Assembly (NCBI RefSeq): GCF_900142695.1
Contig: NZ_FRBU01000006.1
Coordinates: forward strand, 62,001 to 126,000
Length of the DNA stretch: 64,000 nucleotides
Origin: Flavobacterium xanthum
GTDB lineage: Bacteria; Bacteroidota; Bacteroidia; Flavobacteriales; Flavobacteriaceae
Direction of reading: 5' to 3'
This document shows, piece after piece, positions 21,401 through 30,593 of the stretch. Position 1 is the stretch's first letter. The number at the start of each line of letters is the position of its first letter. The position numbers and the translations under genes were made by a program. Below the pieces are notes generated by a model. That model was not told the origin of the DNA. It ran no database searches and worked only from the letters and a program-made list of their open reading frames with translations.

Positions 21401-21781
21401 ATAAATATCGAGATAACCGTCTCCATTTACGTCAGCCATAACGGTACCGGCGTTCCAATCACTTTGACCTTCTACTCCAGCTTTTGCCGAAATTTCTTCA
21501 AACTTATTGTTCCCTTTATTTAAATACAGTTTGTTTTTTCCTTGATTAGATGTAAAATAAATATCAACTAAACCATCGTTATTAATGTCGCCAAGAGCCA
21601 CACCACCACCATTGTAATAGTACAAGTAATCTAAAATGGAAATGTTTTTAGAATCCAAAAGTTGGTTGTTAAATAAAATATTGCTTTCCTCCGAAGGCAA
21701 CATCTCAAATAACTTCCCTTCCTTTTTGGAACAACTACTAAACAGCAATAAAGCCAATCCTATTATAAAATAATTATTCAT
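18488..21781 (-). CDS. FG-GAP/VCBS repeat lipoprotein with ASPIC/UnbV domain (CRTAC1-like), copy 1
   Basis: I place the start at the ATG at 21781 (MNNYFIIGLALLLFSSCSKK), which gives a proper lipobox FSSC and a short overlap with the upstream gene; the longer frame begins at 21817. The ~1097 residues are mostly FG-GAP repeats with calcium-loop motifs such as DINNDGLVDIYF, DVNGDGYLDIYV and DYDNDGDLDLFV, so a beta-propeller is expected. Near residue 560 an ASPIC/UnbV segment appears (TTRGFQSSSEPIIHFGYG, then VVVWPDKTYQTL). Such proteins are thought to bind ligands or glycans at the cell surface. It is a paralogue of the next gene. Confidence 0.88.
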   Translation of the reverse strand: MNNYFIIGLALLLFSSCSKKEGKLFEMLPSEESNILFNNQLLDSKNISILDYLYYYNGGGVALGDINNDGLVDIYFTSNQGKNKLYLNKGNNKFEEISAKAGVEGQSDWNAGTVMADVNGDGYLDIYVCAVVGINGFEGQNELFINNKDNTFTESAAEYGLDLDNYSSSVAFFDYDLDGDLDMYLLNHAVHSESSFGTASVRNKRSYECGDKLFRNDNGKFVDVSEQAGIFGGANGYGLGLAVSDFNLDGYPDIYVGNDFHEDDYYYLNNGDGTFTESLKQYFGHTSRFSMGVDVADVNHDGFPDILSLDMLPEDEKVLKSSLGDDNVQMLKMRTEKLGYHYQYTRNMLQLNQAGNHFTETALLSGIAATDWSWSTLFGDYDQDGEQDIFVSNGIPKRPNDLDYVKYYSNDQIKSKINTTKLLDKEALKRMPKGNVTNYVFQGATDLQFKNRSKDWIENDSIISNGSGYADLDNDGDLDVITNNTNAIASVYINKTDAKANYLKLKLRFTGKNTFGIGAKVISYSKGKKQFKELQTTRGFQSSSEPIIHFGYGRTKQIDSLVVVWPDKTYQTLKNVKTAQTLTIKANKDRKAFDYKKLHPTVLPIFKKVETGLGIDFTHQENDYVDFLVQKLIPYQRSDRGPATAIGDLNGDGKEDIFFGGSKGKKAMIYFQNATGFVKNKVTEIEKDSVFEDASAVIGDFNNDKLNDLYVASGGGENAADLQDRLYLNKSNQFLKAALPKIAQNGSVVKAFDYDNDGDLDLFVGNNSINNRFGSLPDGYLLNNTKGVFTVVQNKTFEKIGMVTDAVFTDFNKDGKMDLIVIGEWMKPTFFANKNGKFTDVTASVFPEKSNGLWQSIIPFDIDQDGDQDYLVGNWGLNSKFKASADFPMKMYYDDFDTNGNFETIVAIEKNAKYYTTLGLDELAEQFSGMLKKKFNSYKSFAGKTLEEVFDPKILEKAKLFEVHNLKSGYLRNDKGKFTFVPFSNKMQVAPITSFVKSNFDSDAREEVFAAGNYFGVSPYHSRFDGFSGALIKNEKTIFLGNQIGIDLTQKAVKHLDIITLNGKKYMLVTINNKKAELYEMPSAKNEKKSNLQINKK

Positions 21782-24700
21782 TGCGTCTAAATATTTTTGG
21801 TGTATTATCATTAACAACCGCTATGATCGATACCGTTTTATTTTTGTCTTTAATTAGCTTCAGGTTTTTCACCTCTCCTCTAATGAAGAAACCAGATTGA
21901 TTATAAGGCAACCAGGAAAAAGTTCCGTTTTTACTACCTAGAAGAACGCTACCGTAATTGGCGTCCAATCTCGAAAACTGTGGTTTAAATTCGTATTGAT
22001 TTCCTCCCAATACCAAATCCAAAATTCCGTCACTATTTACATCCATTACACAAATTGAATTTACAGACGAGAATTGAACTTCTTTTGGGAGTGTTTTAAT
22101 CTCAAATTTACCATTTCCCTTATTTATTGCAACGATACTCTCTTGTATATTGACTGTCTTTTGTATCGAATTACTAACTATTTCCGGGACAAATAATTCT
22201 TGAAAGGTCTTGGTAGCATAATCCTTGTAACTCAAATTTTTCTTTTTAATCGATGGAATCTGTCGCGCTAATTCTTGCTTTAAGTTTATTGGTAAATCTT
22301 TACCTTCAATTGATTGAGTTGCTATTTGTTCAATAGTTCCATTATTATCAAAATCATTGACAAACAATTTCAATGGGTTTGCAGCAGCTGGTTTGTAAGG
22401 AGTATTTGTCCCTTTATTACCCAAAATTAAATCTTTCTTACCATCATTATTTAAGTCCACACAACGCACTGCGTTCCAGAAACCTTTATAATCAATAAGA
22501 TTCGATTTATATTCAGTCAATCTTCGACCGGTATTTTTGAAAATCATTGGAGCGGTCCAATCCCCAACCAAGATTAAATCCTTTTTGGAATCATTGTCAA
22601 TATCTTCCCAAATGGCATCAGTAATCATTCCAACCGTATTAATTTTGAATGCCTTTTTGTCAATTACATTAGTGAAATTCCCTTTGCCGTCATTTTCCAA
22701 TAACAAATGCTTCGGATCAATTCCATACACACCGGGAACGCTTCGACTTCCTATAAATACATCAATGTCACCATCATTATCAAAATCATAAGGAGCAATT
22801 ACAGCTACATTATTATTGGTCGTTGGCATATTAGTTTTGCTTTTTACAAAAACTCCTTTACCGTTATTTAAATACAAACGGTTTATATAGTTGGCCTGAT
22901 CCGCTTTTTCGTTTCCACCTGAACCTACTAACAAATCAAGATCACCATCATTATCTGCATCGAAAAAACTGGCTGCCGTATCTTCAAAATTAAAATCGAC
23001 ATCCAAGTCTTGCTGTGAAGTTATAGTAAAATTACCATTCCCATTATTTAAATATATTTTACCAGCCTGCCCTTTGGCTCCGCCAATAAACACATCTTCA
23101 TTTCCGTCACCATTTATATCCGCAACGGCAAGAGAAGGACCTTCTTGTGAAAGCATTTTCGATATTAATCCTTCATAATCAAAATCAATATAATCATTTT
23201 CTTTATGCGCTACAAACGGTGTTTTCTTTTCTACAAATACTGGTTTTGATACCTTGTTTTTTATAGTATAATCAAATTTAGCATCTAGGATATTTAGATT
23301 TAATGTAGTATTCTTTGTTATTTTTTTTACCGTTTGGAATTTTCCATTTGGCCAAATTACTTGTATGGAATCTATTTTTTTTGTGCCAATTCCAAAAGTC
23401 ATTATATAATCAACAGACGATTGAAAACCTCGCGAAGGAATCAACTCTTGTCTGAGAATTTCTTTTCCTGAAAATAGTTCAACAATACTCCCCACAGCGA
23501 ATTTATTTTGACCTTCTCCTTTTAATTTTACTTTTATGTACTGGTTCTTTTTATTTTTCTCTGAATTATTGCGATAAACAAATGATTCCATATTGACATT
23601 ATTGACAATCAAATCTAAATCGCCGTCATTGTCTAAATCGCCATAAGCTGCACCATTAGAAAAACTTGGCGTATCAAATCCCCATTTCACAGCTTCATTT
23701 GTAAAAGTCAAGTTCTTATTATTTCTAAATGCGTAGTTGGGTATTGGCGTTGTTGGCATTTTACTGATAATGGTTTGAATTTCCTCTTTCTTACCAGTAA
23801 CTACCATATTTTGCATAAATTCATTAGCAAAAAAGTCCACAAAATCTTGATTAGTTAAATCATTATAAATTCCATTGCAAACATAGATGTCTTTGTAACC
23901 ATCATTATCCATATCAAACAACAAAGCGCCCCAACTCCAGTCAGTTTTAGCGACACCAGCATAATTTGCTAATTCAACAAATTGATTCGTACCGTCGTTA
24001 ATTTGCAGCGTGTTCTGCATATATTGATAATAAAAATCAAGATTTATTTTTCTAGTAAATAAATCATAATTTTCAAAATTGGTTGTTGTTTTTAAGCGTT
24101 CATCCGGTTCCGGTAACATATCCGTTACAAAAATATCGGCTTTCCCGTCATTGTTGACATCGGCCATATCAGCTCCCATGGAGGATTGACTGATGTGCGA
24201 TGTCCATCCCTGAATTTGTTCGGTAAAGGTTCCGTTTTTATTATTGATGTATAAATAATCCCGCTCATAAAAATCATTCGAGATATAAATATCCGGATAC
24301 AAATCTCCGTTTACATCTCCTACTGTAACTCCAAGTCCAAAGCCTATCAAACTACCGTAAATACCTGATTTTTCACTTACATCCACAAACTTTCCTTTAT
24401 CATTACGCAATAGTTTATCGCCTCCACCTTTTAATATTTCGGCAACATCCCAATCTTTATCTCTTAAATCTCTTTTATTGGAATAATTAAGACTGCTTAC
24501 GGGAATAAAACTATTGTTTAAAATATAAACATCTAAATCCCCATCTTTATCATAATCAAAAAAAGCAGCATGTGTAGTAATACCGGTGTCCGCTAGATTG
24601 TATTCGGCTGCTTTTTCAGTAAAAGTTGCATTGCCATTATTTATAAAAAGTTCGTTTTTTTGTTGGTTTCCCAAACTATTACCTGCGTTACACACATAAA

Positions 24701-25091
24701 TATCTAGTAATCCATCAGCATTGATATCGACCATAACCACGCCTGTTGACCAGATTTTGGTTCCTTCGACACCTGCTTTTTTAGAAATATCTTCAAATTC
24801 GAAATTTCCTTTATTTAAATATAATTTGTTGGTTCCAAGATTTGAAGTAAAATATACATCCGAAAGACCGTCATTGTTGATATCTCCAATAGCAACACCG
24901 CCACCATTATAAAAGTTTCGGTATTTGAATATATTCATATCCGCACCATTCTTTACTTCATTAACAAAATTAATTCCTGTTTTAGAAGCGTCTAATTTGG
25001 AAAACAAAGCGTCTTTATTTTCTGAATTTTCTTTGGAACAATTGGAAAAAAGTAGAATAATTAAGGGTAATAAGACAAAACGATTTGACAT
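21774..25091 (-). CDS. FG-GAP/VCBS repeat lipoprotein with ASPIC/UnbV domain (CRTAC1-like), copy 2
   Basis: The preferred start is the ATG at 25091 (MSNRFVLLPLIILLFSNCSK), which places a lipobox FSNC after a clean signal; an in-frame ATG at 25106 would add five residues. Architecture matches copy 1: repeated calcium loops (DINNDGLSDVYF, DVNGDLYPDIYI, DADNDGDLDLLV) and a central ASPIC/UnbV block (PSRGFQSSVDYIMTFGIG, then VIWPNGKFQTV). Copy 1 starts 8 bases inside its 3' end. It follows SusD by ~160 bp with a strong hairpin between, so its expression may be lower than SusCD. Calcium binding is predicted from the motifs; the ligand is unknown. Confidence 0.88.
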   Translation of the reverse strand: MSNRFVLLPLIILLFSNCSKENSENKDALFSKLDASKTGINFVNEVKNGADMNIFKYRNFYNGGGVAIGDINNDGLSDVYFTSNLGTNKLYLNKGNFEFEDISKKAGVEGTKIWSTGVVMVDINADGLLDIYVCNAGNSLGNQQKNELFINNGNATFTEKAAEYNLADTGITTHAAFFDYDKDGDLDVYILNNSFIPVSSLNYSNKRDLRDKDWDVAEILKGGGDKLLRNDKGKFVDVSEKSGIYGSLIGFGLGVTVGDVNGDLYPDIYISNDFYERDYLYINNKNGTFTEQIQGWTSHISQSSMGADMADVNNDGKADIFVTDMLPEPDERLKTTTNFENYDLFTRKINLDFYYQYMQNTLQINDGTNQFVELANYAGVAKTDWSWGALLFDMDNDGYKDIYVCNGIYNDLTNQDFVDFFANEFMQNMVVTGKKEEIQTIISKMPTTPIPNYAFRNNKNLTFTNEAVKWGFDTPSFSNGAAYGDLDNDGDLDLIVNNVNMESFVYRNNSEKNKKNQYIKVKLKGEGQNKFAVGSIVELFSGKEILRQELIPSRGFQSSVDYIMTFGIGTKKIDSIQVIWPNGKFQTVKKITKNTTLNLNILDAKFDYTIKNKVSKPVFVEKKTPFVAHKENDYIDFDYEGLISKMLSQEGPSLAVADINGDGNEDVFIGGAKGQAGKIYLNNGNGNFTITSQQDLDVDFNFEDTAASFFDADNDGDLDLLVGSGGNEKADQANYINRLYLNNGKGVFVKSKTNMPTTNNNVAVIAPYDFDNDGDIDVFIGSRSVPGVYGIDPKHLLLENDGKGNFTNVIDKKAFKINTVGMITDAIWEDIDNDSKKDLILVGDWTAPMIFKNTGRRLTEYKSNLIDYKGFWNAVRCVDLNNDGKKDLILGNKGTNTPYKPAAANPLKLFVNDFDNNGTIEQIATQSIEGKDLPINLKQELARQIPSIKKKNLSYKDYATKTFQELFVPEIVSNSIQKTVNIQESIVAINKGNGKFEIKTLPKEVQFSSVNSICVMDVNSDGILDLVLGGNQYEFKPQFSRLDANYGSVLLGSKNGTFSWLPYNQSGFFIRGEVKNLKLIKDKNKTVSIIAVVNDNTPKIFRRNE

Positions 25092-25184
25092 ATTATATTG
25101 TGGCATTTTAGTTAGGGAATTGTATGAATTAGAATTGCCTAATTTATATAATATTGGTATAAAAAAGAATAAAATAGTTATAAA

Positions 25185-25213
25185 ATAAAGAGGGTAATAA
25201 ATACCCTCTTTAT
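25185..25213 (-). terminator. Hairpin between susD and the FG-GAP genes
   Basis: ATAAAGAGGGTA (25185-25196) and TACCCTCTTTAT (25202-25213) form a perfect 12-bp stem with a 5-nt loop, 37 bp after the susD stop. On the minus strand it is followed by TTTATAACTATTTT, a weak U-rich tail. It probably ends part of the transcripts or protects the 3' end of the susCD message. Confidence 0.65.
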
Positions 25214-25249
25214 GACTAACTCAAAAAACAATAAATAGTAAACAAATCT

Positions 25250-26764
25250 TTAGTAACCTGGATTTTGTGTCAAATTCGCATTAAACAATGCATCTGCAGG
25301 AATTGGAAATAAAATATATTTATCCGCAGAAACATAAGGTTTCAATTCTCTAATTGCTAAGAATTTTCCAAAACGAACCATATCATTTCTTCTCCACCCT
25401 TCCAACCACAATTCTTTTCCTCTCTCTAAGTACACTCCATCCAAAGTAGCAGCAGATGCCGCCTGACCTGTTCTAGCAGCAATGTCAGTCATAATAGTTC
25501 CAACACTTCCGGAACCCCCTCTTAAAATTGCCTCCGCTTTCATTAATAAAGCATCAGAATAGCGCATGAATACATAGTCATTATCAGGAGTATTAATGTT
25601 AGCTACATCTGGAATGTATTTTTGCATTCTGATACCAGCCGTCTCCAAAGTAGCTCCGCTTGTAATTAGAGTTACTGCTGGAGTAAAAAATAATGGATTG
25701 CCTTTTCTGTCTTTCAATGCAACAGTTCCTCCTGGTTTAAACATTTGTCCCACTTGGAAACCTACTGGATTACCAAAAGCAGCTATAATTGCAGGATCTG
25801 CATTTTTGATACGTTTATCATTTGGATTAAACTTATTATAGTACTCTGCTACAGTAGAGAAACCATTCCATCCATCCGGAGTCTGGTTGTAGTGCATTGA
25901 CATTCTCCAGTGGTATTGAATTCCTCCACCTGCTCCACCTCTTATGTTCTTAGCCGAGAATAAGATCTCTGGTGAAGTGTTGTTCGCAGGTTTAAAATTA
26001 TCCCAATAATCTGAAGCTAAGCTACTACTAATTGCGTTACTATGTTCTACCACTTTATTCATATCAGCAGGAGCAAATGTGTAAGGACCCGCAGCAGCAG
26101 CAGCGGTAAATACTCCTTTGTTCAAATACAATTTAGCTAATAGAAAATGCGCTGCATCTTTGTTTGCGAAACTGGCGTCATTAACTGTTCTTGCAGGTAG
26201 TTGAGCAACCACAGCTTCTAATTCGCTAATTACGAAATCAGTTGCCTCAGTTCTAGTCCATACTTTTGGATCATCTGTTAACTTAGAACCTGCTTCTCTG
26301 TACGGAACTTGACCAAACAAATCAATTACATTATAATAGTAGAAAGCTCTCAAAAAACGAGCCTGAGGCACTTCAGCAGCTGTACCATTTTCAACTACTA
26401 AACTACAATTGTAAACATTAGACAACAAGGCATTCCACGCATTTCTTACCTCATTATGATCCGGTGCCCAGGTATGTACGTGAATTTGTCTCCAAGTAGC
26501 ATTATCATCCCAGTCACCACCTCGTGTTGGTCCCACTAAGGCATCTGTTGACATTTCATCCAAAGCAAACATCTGCCCTTGAGTTTCAAAGCTTCGCAAT
26601 CCTTCATAAGATGATTGCAATAAAGCCGCAGTATTAATAGCGCCACCCTCTTCAGCACTATTAATATAACCATCTAATACTTCTTCATCTAAATTGGTGC
26701 AACTTACGCCTAACGCGATTGTGCTTACAAAAAAGATGCTTTTTATAATATTTATTCTTTTCAT
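25250..26764 (-). CDS. SusD/RagB family glycan-binding lipoprotein
   Basis: The 504-residue protein starts with a signal and lipobox GVSC (Cys22) and shows SusD hallmarks: an N-terminal region of helical repeats (FLRAFYYYNVIDLFGQVPY; AHFLLAKLYLNKG) and the typical C-terminal end ILFPIPADALFNANLTQNPGY shared by the RagB/SusD family. It would sit as a lid on the SusC barrel and bind an oligosaccharide. It is 11 bp downstream of susC. The substrate is not readable from sequence; the shared operators with GH32, GH65 and the sucrose-type operon suggest a glucose/fructose-containing oligosaccharide. Confidence 0.93.
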   Translation of the reverse strand: MKRINIIKSIFFVSTIALGVSCTNLDEEVLDGYINSAEEGGAINTAALLQSSYEGLRSFETQGQMFALDEMSTDALVGPTRGGDWDDNATWRQIHVHTWAPDHNEVRNAWNALLSNVYNCSLVVENGTAAEVPQARFLRAFYYYNVIDLFGQVPYREAGSKLTDDPKVWTRTEATDFVISELEAVVAQLPARTVNDASFANKDAAHFLLAKLYLNKGVFTAAAAAGPYTFAPADMNKVVEHSNAISSSLASDYWDNFKPANNTSPEILFSAKNIRGGAGGGIQYHWRMSMHYNQTPDGWNGFSTVAEYYNKFNPNDKRIKNADPAIIAAFGNPVGFQVGQMFKPGGTVALKDRKGNPLFFTPAVTLITSGATLETAGIRMQKYIPDVANINTPDNDYVFMRYSDALLMKAEAILRGGSGSVGTIMTDIAARTGQAASAATLDGVYLERGKELWLEGWRRNDMVRFGKFLAIRELKPYVSADKYILFPIPADALFNANLTQNPGY

Positions 26765-26775
26765 TGTTCTATTAA

Positions 26776-29754
26776 TTAAAATGTTACGTTAATACCAACA
26801 GCTACACTTTTTTCTCTTGGATACGATAAGTATTCCATACCTGCCGAAGGCACTCCATTCAAAGATTTATCCGTATCCACCTCTGGATCAGATCCAGAAT
26901 AGCTAGTGATAATAAATAAATTAGACGCATTTACAAAGAAACGAGCTGATTTCATTTTAAATCTCTCTATTACATCTCCTTTGAAAGTATATCCTACAGT
27001 TAAATTACCCATTCTAAAGAAATCCCCTTTTTCTAAATACCTAGTAGATGGTGCAGAAACATCCGCTGTAGATTGAGGCGATGTCGCTACTTCTAGGGTT
27101 ATGTTTTTACCTGGATCACCACTAAATGCACTTTTAGCGAAATTGGCGTTAGTTGTATTATTATAGATGTAGTGACCAAATGCTCCGTAGAAAGAAGCAC
27201 TAGCATCGAAGCCTTTGTATGCTAAAGAAGTATTGAAACCAACATTGATTTTAGGTAAAGGTTGTTTGTCTAATAATTTTTTATCTGCAGTACCTAAACC
27301 CGTATCGTTACCGGCTGCATCTGCATAAATAGACATCCCATCAGCATCATACCCTCTCCACTCATAGAGATAATAAGTATAGGCAGGATAATTAGTTGTA
27401 ACTACTTGAGCATAAGCTCCAGACAAACCTTGACCGTTTAACGCTCCTGTAGCAATAAATCCTGGAAAGTTTTTTACTTCATTTGATAAGAAGGAAGCAT
27501 TCCCTGAAATATCCCATGTGAAATCTTGCGTATTAATTACGCTATAATTCAACGAAACTTCTACCCCTTTATTGATTAAGTTACCGGCTAAGTTCACAAA
27601 ACGCGGCGCTGGTGGGCCTGGTTGAGAAGAAGCGGCTGGAACTGGAAAAATTAAATCTTTGGTATCCCTTTGGAAATAATCTACAGATCCTGTCAACCTA
27701 TTGTTGAACAATTCAAAATCAGCACCTATACCATACGATTTAGTAGTTTCCCATTTTAAATTTTCATTTGCGTTAATTTGCTCACCAAGACCTCCATCGA
27801 GTGAATAAGAAGCTCTCGCAATAGCAGAGTTAGGTGCAAACTCTTGGTTTCCTGTGATACCATAATTCCCTCTAACTTTGAAACTATTAAACAACCCTTC
27901 TTGATCTTCAATCACTTTGTAAGCAATACCTACAGAAGGGAAATAATCATATTTGTTATTTTTTCCTAGTTTAGTAGACCCATCGGCACGCAAAGTACCC
28001 GTTACAATTAACTTTTTATACAAGGTTGCATTAACTCTTCCAAAATAGGACTGTAATTCTACTCTATTTCTGAATGAATTAACTCTAAACTCATTTCTCA
28101 AACCACCTTCAATATTGTCAATTAAATTCGTTTGTAAAGGACTATACCCTTTACCCGTAGCTGTACTTCCATCTGCCGTATAATCATAGTATGAATATCC
28201 AACTAATGCATCCAAATTAAAATTATCACTAAAATCATTGTTATAATTCAAGGTATGCTCAAAAGTTCTATTGAATTTATTCAAGTTAGAAATACTAGCC
28301 TGCCCGAATTTCGTGACTAAAGTAGCTGGATCTGTTGCTTGTGCTACACCTGCTATTTGAATCGTTGGCAACAACTGACTTTTTCTAGTAGAATTTGACG
28401 TTTCAATACCAAATAAGAATTGGTATTTTAATTTACTATTAATTTTCCAAGTTGTATTAACACTAGCTAATAATTTATTAGTAAGTGAATTATCCTTGTA
28501 AGCATCTAATAACTGCACTGGATTTAAATAATCAGTACCTATTACATTGTAAGATCCATCTGTATTATAAATAGGTAGAGTTGGATTCCAATATAAAGAA
28601 GAACCAATTAAGTTACCAATAAAACCTGCATTATTGGATAATAACGTCGCTTCATCCTTTAAAGAGGCATAGATAATTCTTTCTTCTATTTTCAAAGCAC
28701 CTCCGAAGAAATCATTTGAATTGTAAATAGTAGCATTGTATTTATCCAATCCTGTATTTTTAACGATACCATCCGTGCTAGAAGCACCTAAGGAAATTCT
28801 AGTATTCGAATTTTCTGTAGTTTTAGCAAAAGATAAATCATGATTAGTAGAAAAACCATTTCTTAAAATGGCGTCTTTCCAATCATAACTTCTAGATCCC
28901 TTATCTATACCCCCTGCAGCAACAAATTCATCACCACTCATCACATCAAACTTACCTGACATTTTACTAAACTGTACAGAAGAGCTGTAATTTATTTGTG
29001 GTACATTAGATTTTCCTTTTTTAGTTGTGATAACGATTACCCCATTAGATCCACGAGAACCATAGATAGCAGTTGAAGAGGCATCTTTCAATACACTTAT
29101 ACTTTCTATATCATTTTGATTCACAAAATTTAATGGATTTTTAGCAGAAGAACTACCTAATAGGTCATCTCCTCCACCTGAAACATTTCCACCATCTAAA
29201 GGAACACCATCAATAACGATTAATGGGCTATTCCCTGAACGAATAGAGGAGTTACCACGTACTCTAATTGCTACACCAGCGCCTGGTTCACCACTAGATT
29301 GTGTAACTTGAACACCCGCTACCTTACCTCTTAATATTTGGGCAGGCGACGGAGAAGAAACATTATCAAAATCTTTTGCACTAATTTGATCCACTGCACC
29401 AGTAGCATCTTTCTTTCTCACTGAACCGTAGCCTATCACTACAACTTCCTTTAATTCAGCGGAGTCTTCATTTAATACCACATTAACTGTGCTTTTTCCT
29501 GCTACATTTAATTCTTGAGTTTTAAGACCAATGTAACTAAAAACTAAAACTGCGTTTGAGCCAACATTCTTGATAGTAAATTTTCCATCGAAATCAGTTT
29601 GTGCTCCATTTGTTGTTCCTTTAACTATGACAGAAGCCCCTGGAAGTGGACCACTGGCATCCGATACTGTACCTGACACATCTTGCGAATAAGTCAAACT
29701 TGTACACAGCATCGTTAGAAACACCATCAAGCCTTTAATTAGACTATTTTTCAT
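26776..29754 (-). CDS. SusC/RagA family TonB-dependent outer-membrane transporter
   Basis: The 992 residues follow the SusC order: signal peptide, carboxypeptidase-like regulatory domain (DVSGTVSDASGPLPGASVIV, residues ~25-100), plug (AGVQVTQSSGEPGAGVAIRV, then SSTAIYGSRGSNGVIVITTK) and a C-terminal beta-barrel ending EKSVAVGINVTF with the terminal aromatic residue. It imports oligosaccharides across the outer membrane with energy from TonB-ExbBD, in complex with the SusD partner downstream. It is the first gene of its operon, with a -7 element 58-65 bp and paired operators 102-135 bp upstream. Confidence 0.95.
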   Translation of the reverse strand: MKNSLIKGLMVFLTMLCTSLTYSQDVSGTVSDASGPLPGASVIVKGTTNGAQTDFDGKFTIKNVGSNAVLVFSYIGLKTQELNVAGKSTVNVVLNEDSAELKEVVVIGYGSVRKKDATGAVDQISAKDFDNVSSPSPAQILRGKVAGVQVTQSSGEPGAGVAIRVRGNSSIRSGNSPLIVIDGVPLDGGNVSGGGDDLLGSSSAKNPLNFVNQNDIESISVLKDASSTAIYGSRGSNGVIVITTKKGKSNVPQINYSSSVQFSKMSGKFDVMSGDEFVAAGGIDKGSRSYDWKDAILRNGFSTNHDLSFAKTTENSNTRISLGASSTDGIVKNTGLDKYNATIYNSNDFFGGALKIEERIIYASLKDEATLLSNNAGFIGNLIGSSLYWNPTLPIYNTDGSYNVIGTDYLNPVQLLDAYKDNSLTNKLLASVNTTWKINSKLKYQFLFGIETSNSTRKSQLLPTIQIAGVAQATDPATLVTKFGQASISNLNKFNRTFEHTLNYNNDFSDNFNLDALVGYSYYDYTADGSTATGKGYSPLQTNLIDNIEGGLRNEFRVNSFRNRVELQSYFGRVNATLYKKLIVTGTLRADGSTKLGKNNKYDYFPSVGIAYKVIEDQEGLFNSFKVRGNYGITGNQEFAPNSAIARASYSLDGGLGEQINANENLKWETTKSYGIGADFELFNNRLTGSVDYFQRDTKDLIFPVPAASSQPGPPAPRFVNLAGNLINKGVEVSLNYSVINTQDFTWDISGNASFLSNEVKNFPGFIATGALNGQGLSGAYAQVVTTNYPAYTYYLYEWRGYDADGMSIYADAAGNDTGLGTADKKLLDKQPLPKINVGFNTSLAYKGFDASASFYGAFGHYIYNNTTNANFAKSAFSGDPGKNITLEVATSPQSTADVSAPSTRYLEKGDFFRMGNLTVGYTFKGDVIERFKMKSARFFVNASNLFIITSYSGSDPEVDTDKSLNGVPSAGMEYLSYPREKSVAVGINVTF

Positions 29755-29811
29755 ACGTAATAAATAAGTTGGTTAATAATTTGTTTAAATGGTTTGTTTA
29801 AATATTGACAT

Positions 29812-29819
29812 CAAACATA
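29812..29819 (-). promoter_or_regulatory. Candidate -7 element of the susC operon
   Basis: The minus strand reads TATGTTTG, a full TAnnTTTG match, 58 bp before the susC ATG. No TTG stands 19 bp upstream, which would fit a promoter that needs an activator. Confidence 0.5.
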
Positions 29820-29855
29820 ATTATAATTTTATGATAAAATTAAGATTTTACCAAA

Positions 29856-29889
29856 CTATAACGTTTTCGTTGTGCCGAAAACGTTTTCG
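29856..29889. promoter_or_regulatory. Paired LacI-type operators upstream of susC
   Basis: A half-conserved site (TATAACGTTTTCG, centre 29862/29863) and a perfect CGAAAACGTTTTCG (29876-29889, centre 29882/29883) lie 20 bp apart. Measured from the -7 element they would be near -57 and -77, upstream of the core promoter. Confidence 0.8.
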
Positions 29890-30513
29890 ATTTTAAAATT
29901 AATACCTTAAAAATTTAATACTAAAAATATATTAAACACAAAAATAAGAGCTCAAAAAACACATTACTTCACTTTATTAGCAATTATATTACAAATCAAT
30001 TACAGATTAATCAATAAAAAGCCTTTTAACAAAAAATCATTGCGAATTATTCATCATTATTAAGTTAAATACAACAAATTGACAATCTGTACCCAAGACT
30101 TTTAATTATTAAAAAAATAGTAGTTAAAATTAGCGATTCCTTTTTTTACCCCCCAATTTAAAGGCTTAAAATAGCATAATAACAAAACGTGTTTTAGTAA
30201 AAAAAAATCGCTTTAAAATTTTTATATTGGCAAGTATAAACCTATAAAAATAAAAGTAATCCCTTTTGAGATTTAAAAATAAAAAACTCGACATAAGAGA
30301 AATCGAATCGATAATGCTCCTTTCTGACTTTAACTGTTTTTTAAACCAACTATATTCTTCTTTTAGCTTGACGCTTTCTATCATCTCAATAAGGAATGAA
30401 AGCAACCTAGTTTTGTTTTTATAAATTAAGGAAGACCTATTCTTTTAATAACAAAATTTTGAAAAGTAGGTGCCAAAAGAGAAGAAAAGACCAATCGATT
30501 AAAAAATAGCAAA
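29890..30513. other. Gene-free AT-rich stretch between susC and GH65
   Basis: About 620 bp with long A and T runs. The only frame of note (30166-30405, minus) is rich in Phe, Lys, Ile and Leu, as expected from translated AT-rich spacer, and I do not call it a gene. I found no further operators or RNA motifs here. Confidence 0.6.
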
Positions 30514-30575
30514 CAAAAAAAGCCACGAACACCAATTTAAATCCTTTCAAAATGGATCAATTTAGTATTCGTGGC
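30514..30575 (-). terminator. Terminator of the GH65 gene
   Basis: GCCACGAA (30522-30529) pairs with TTCGTGGC (30568-30575); the 38-nt interior can pair further (ATCC with GGAT). On the minus strand the hairpin is followed by a U7 run (30515-30521). It lies 19 bp after the GH65 stop. Confidence 0.75.
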
Positions 30576-30593
30576 AGATAAAATATTGGAAAA

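Noticed and set aside
18488-25106. Internal DNA repeats in the two FG-GAP genes as a CRISPR-like or tandem array
   Set aside because: The recurring DNA (calcium-loop codons such as those for DxNxDG) comes from protein repeats of varied spacing and sequence, not from direct repeats with spacers.
30166-30405. 79-codon frame on the minus strand between susC and GH65
   Set aside because: Composition is that of translated AT-rich spacer (Phe, Lys, Ile, Leu), it has no recognisable domain and no promoter, and it lies in a gene-free stretch.
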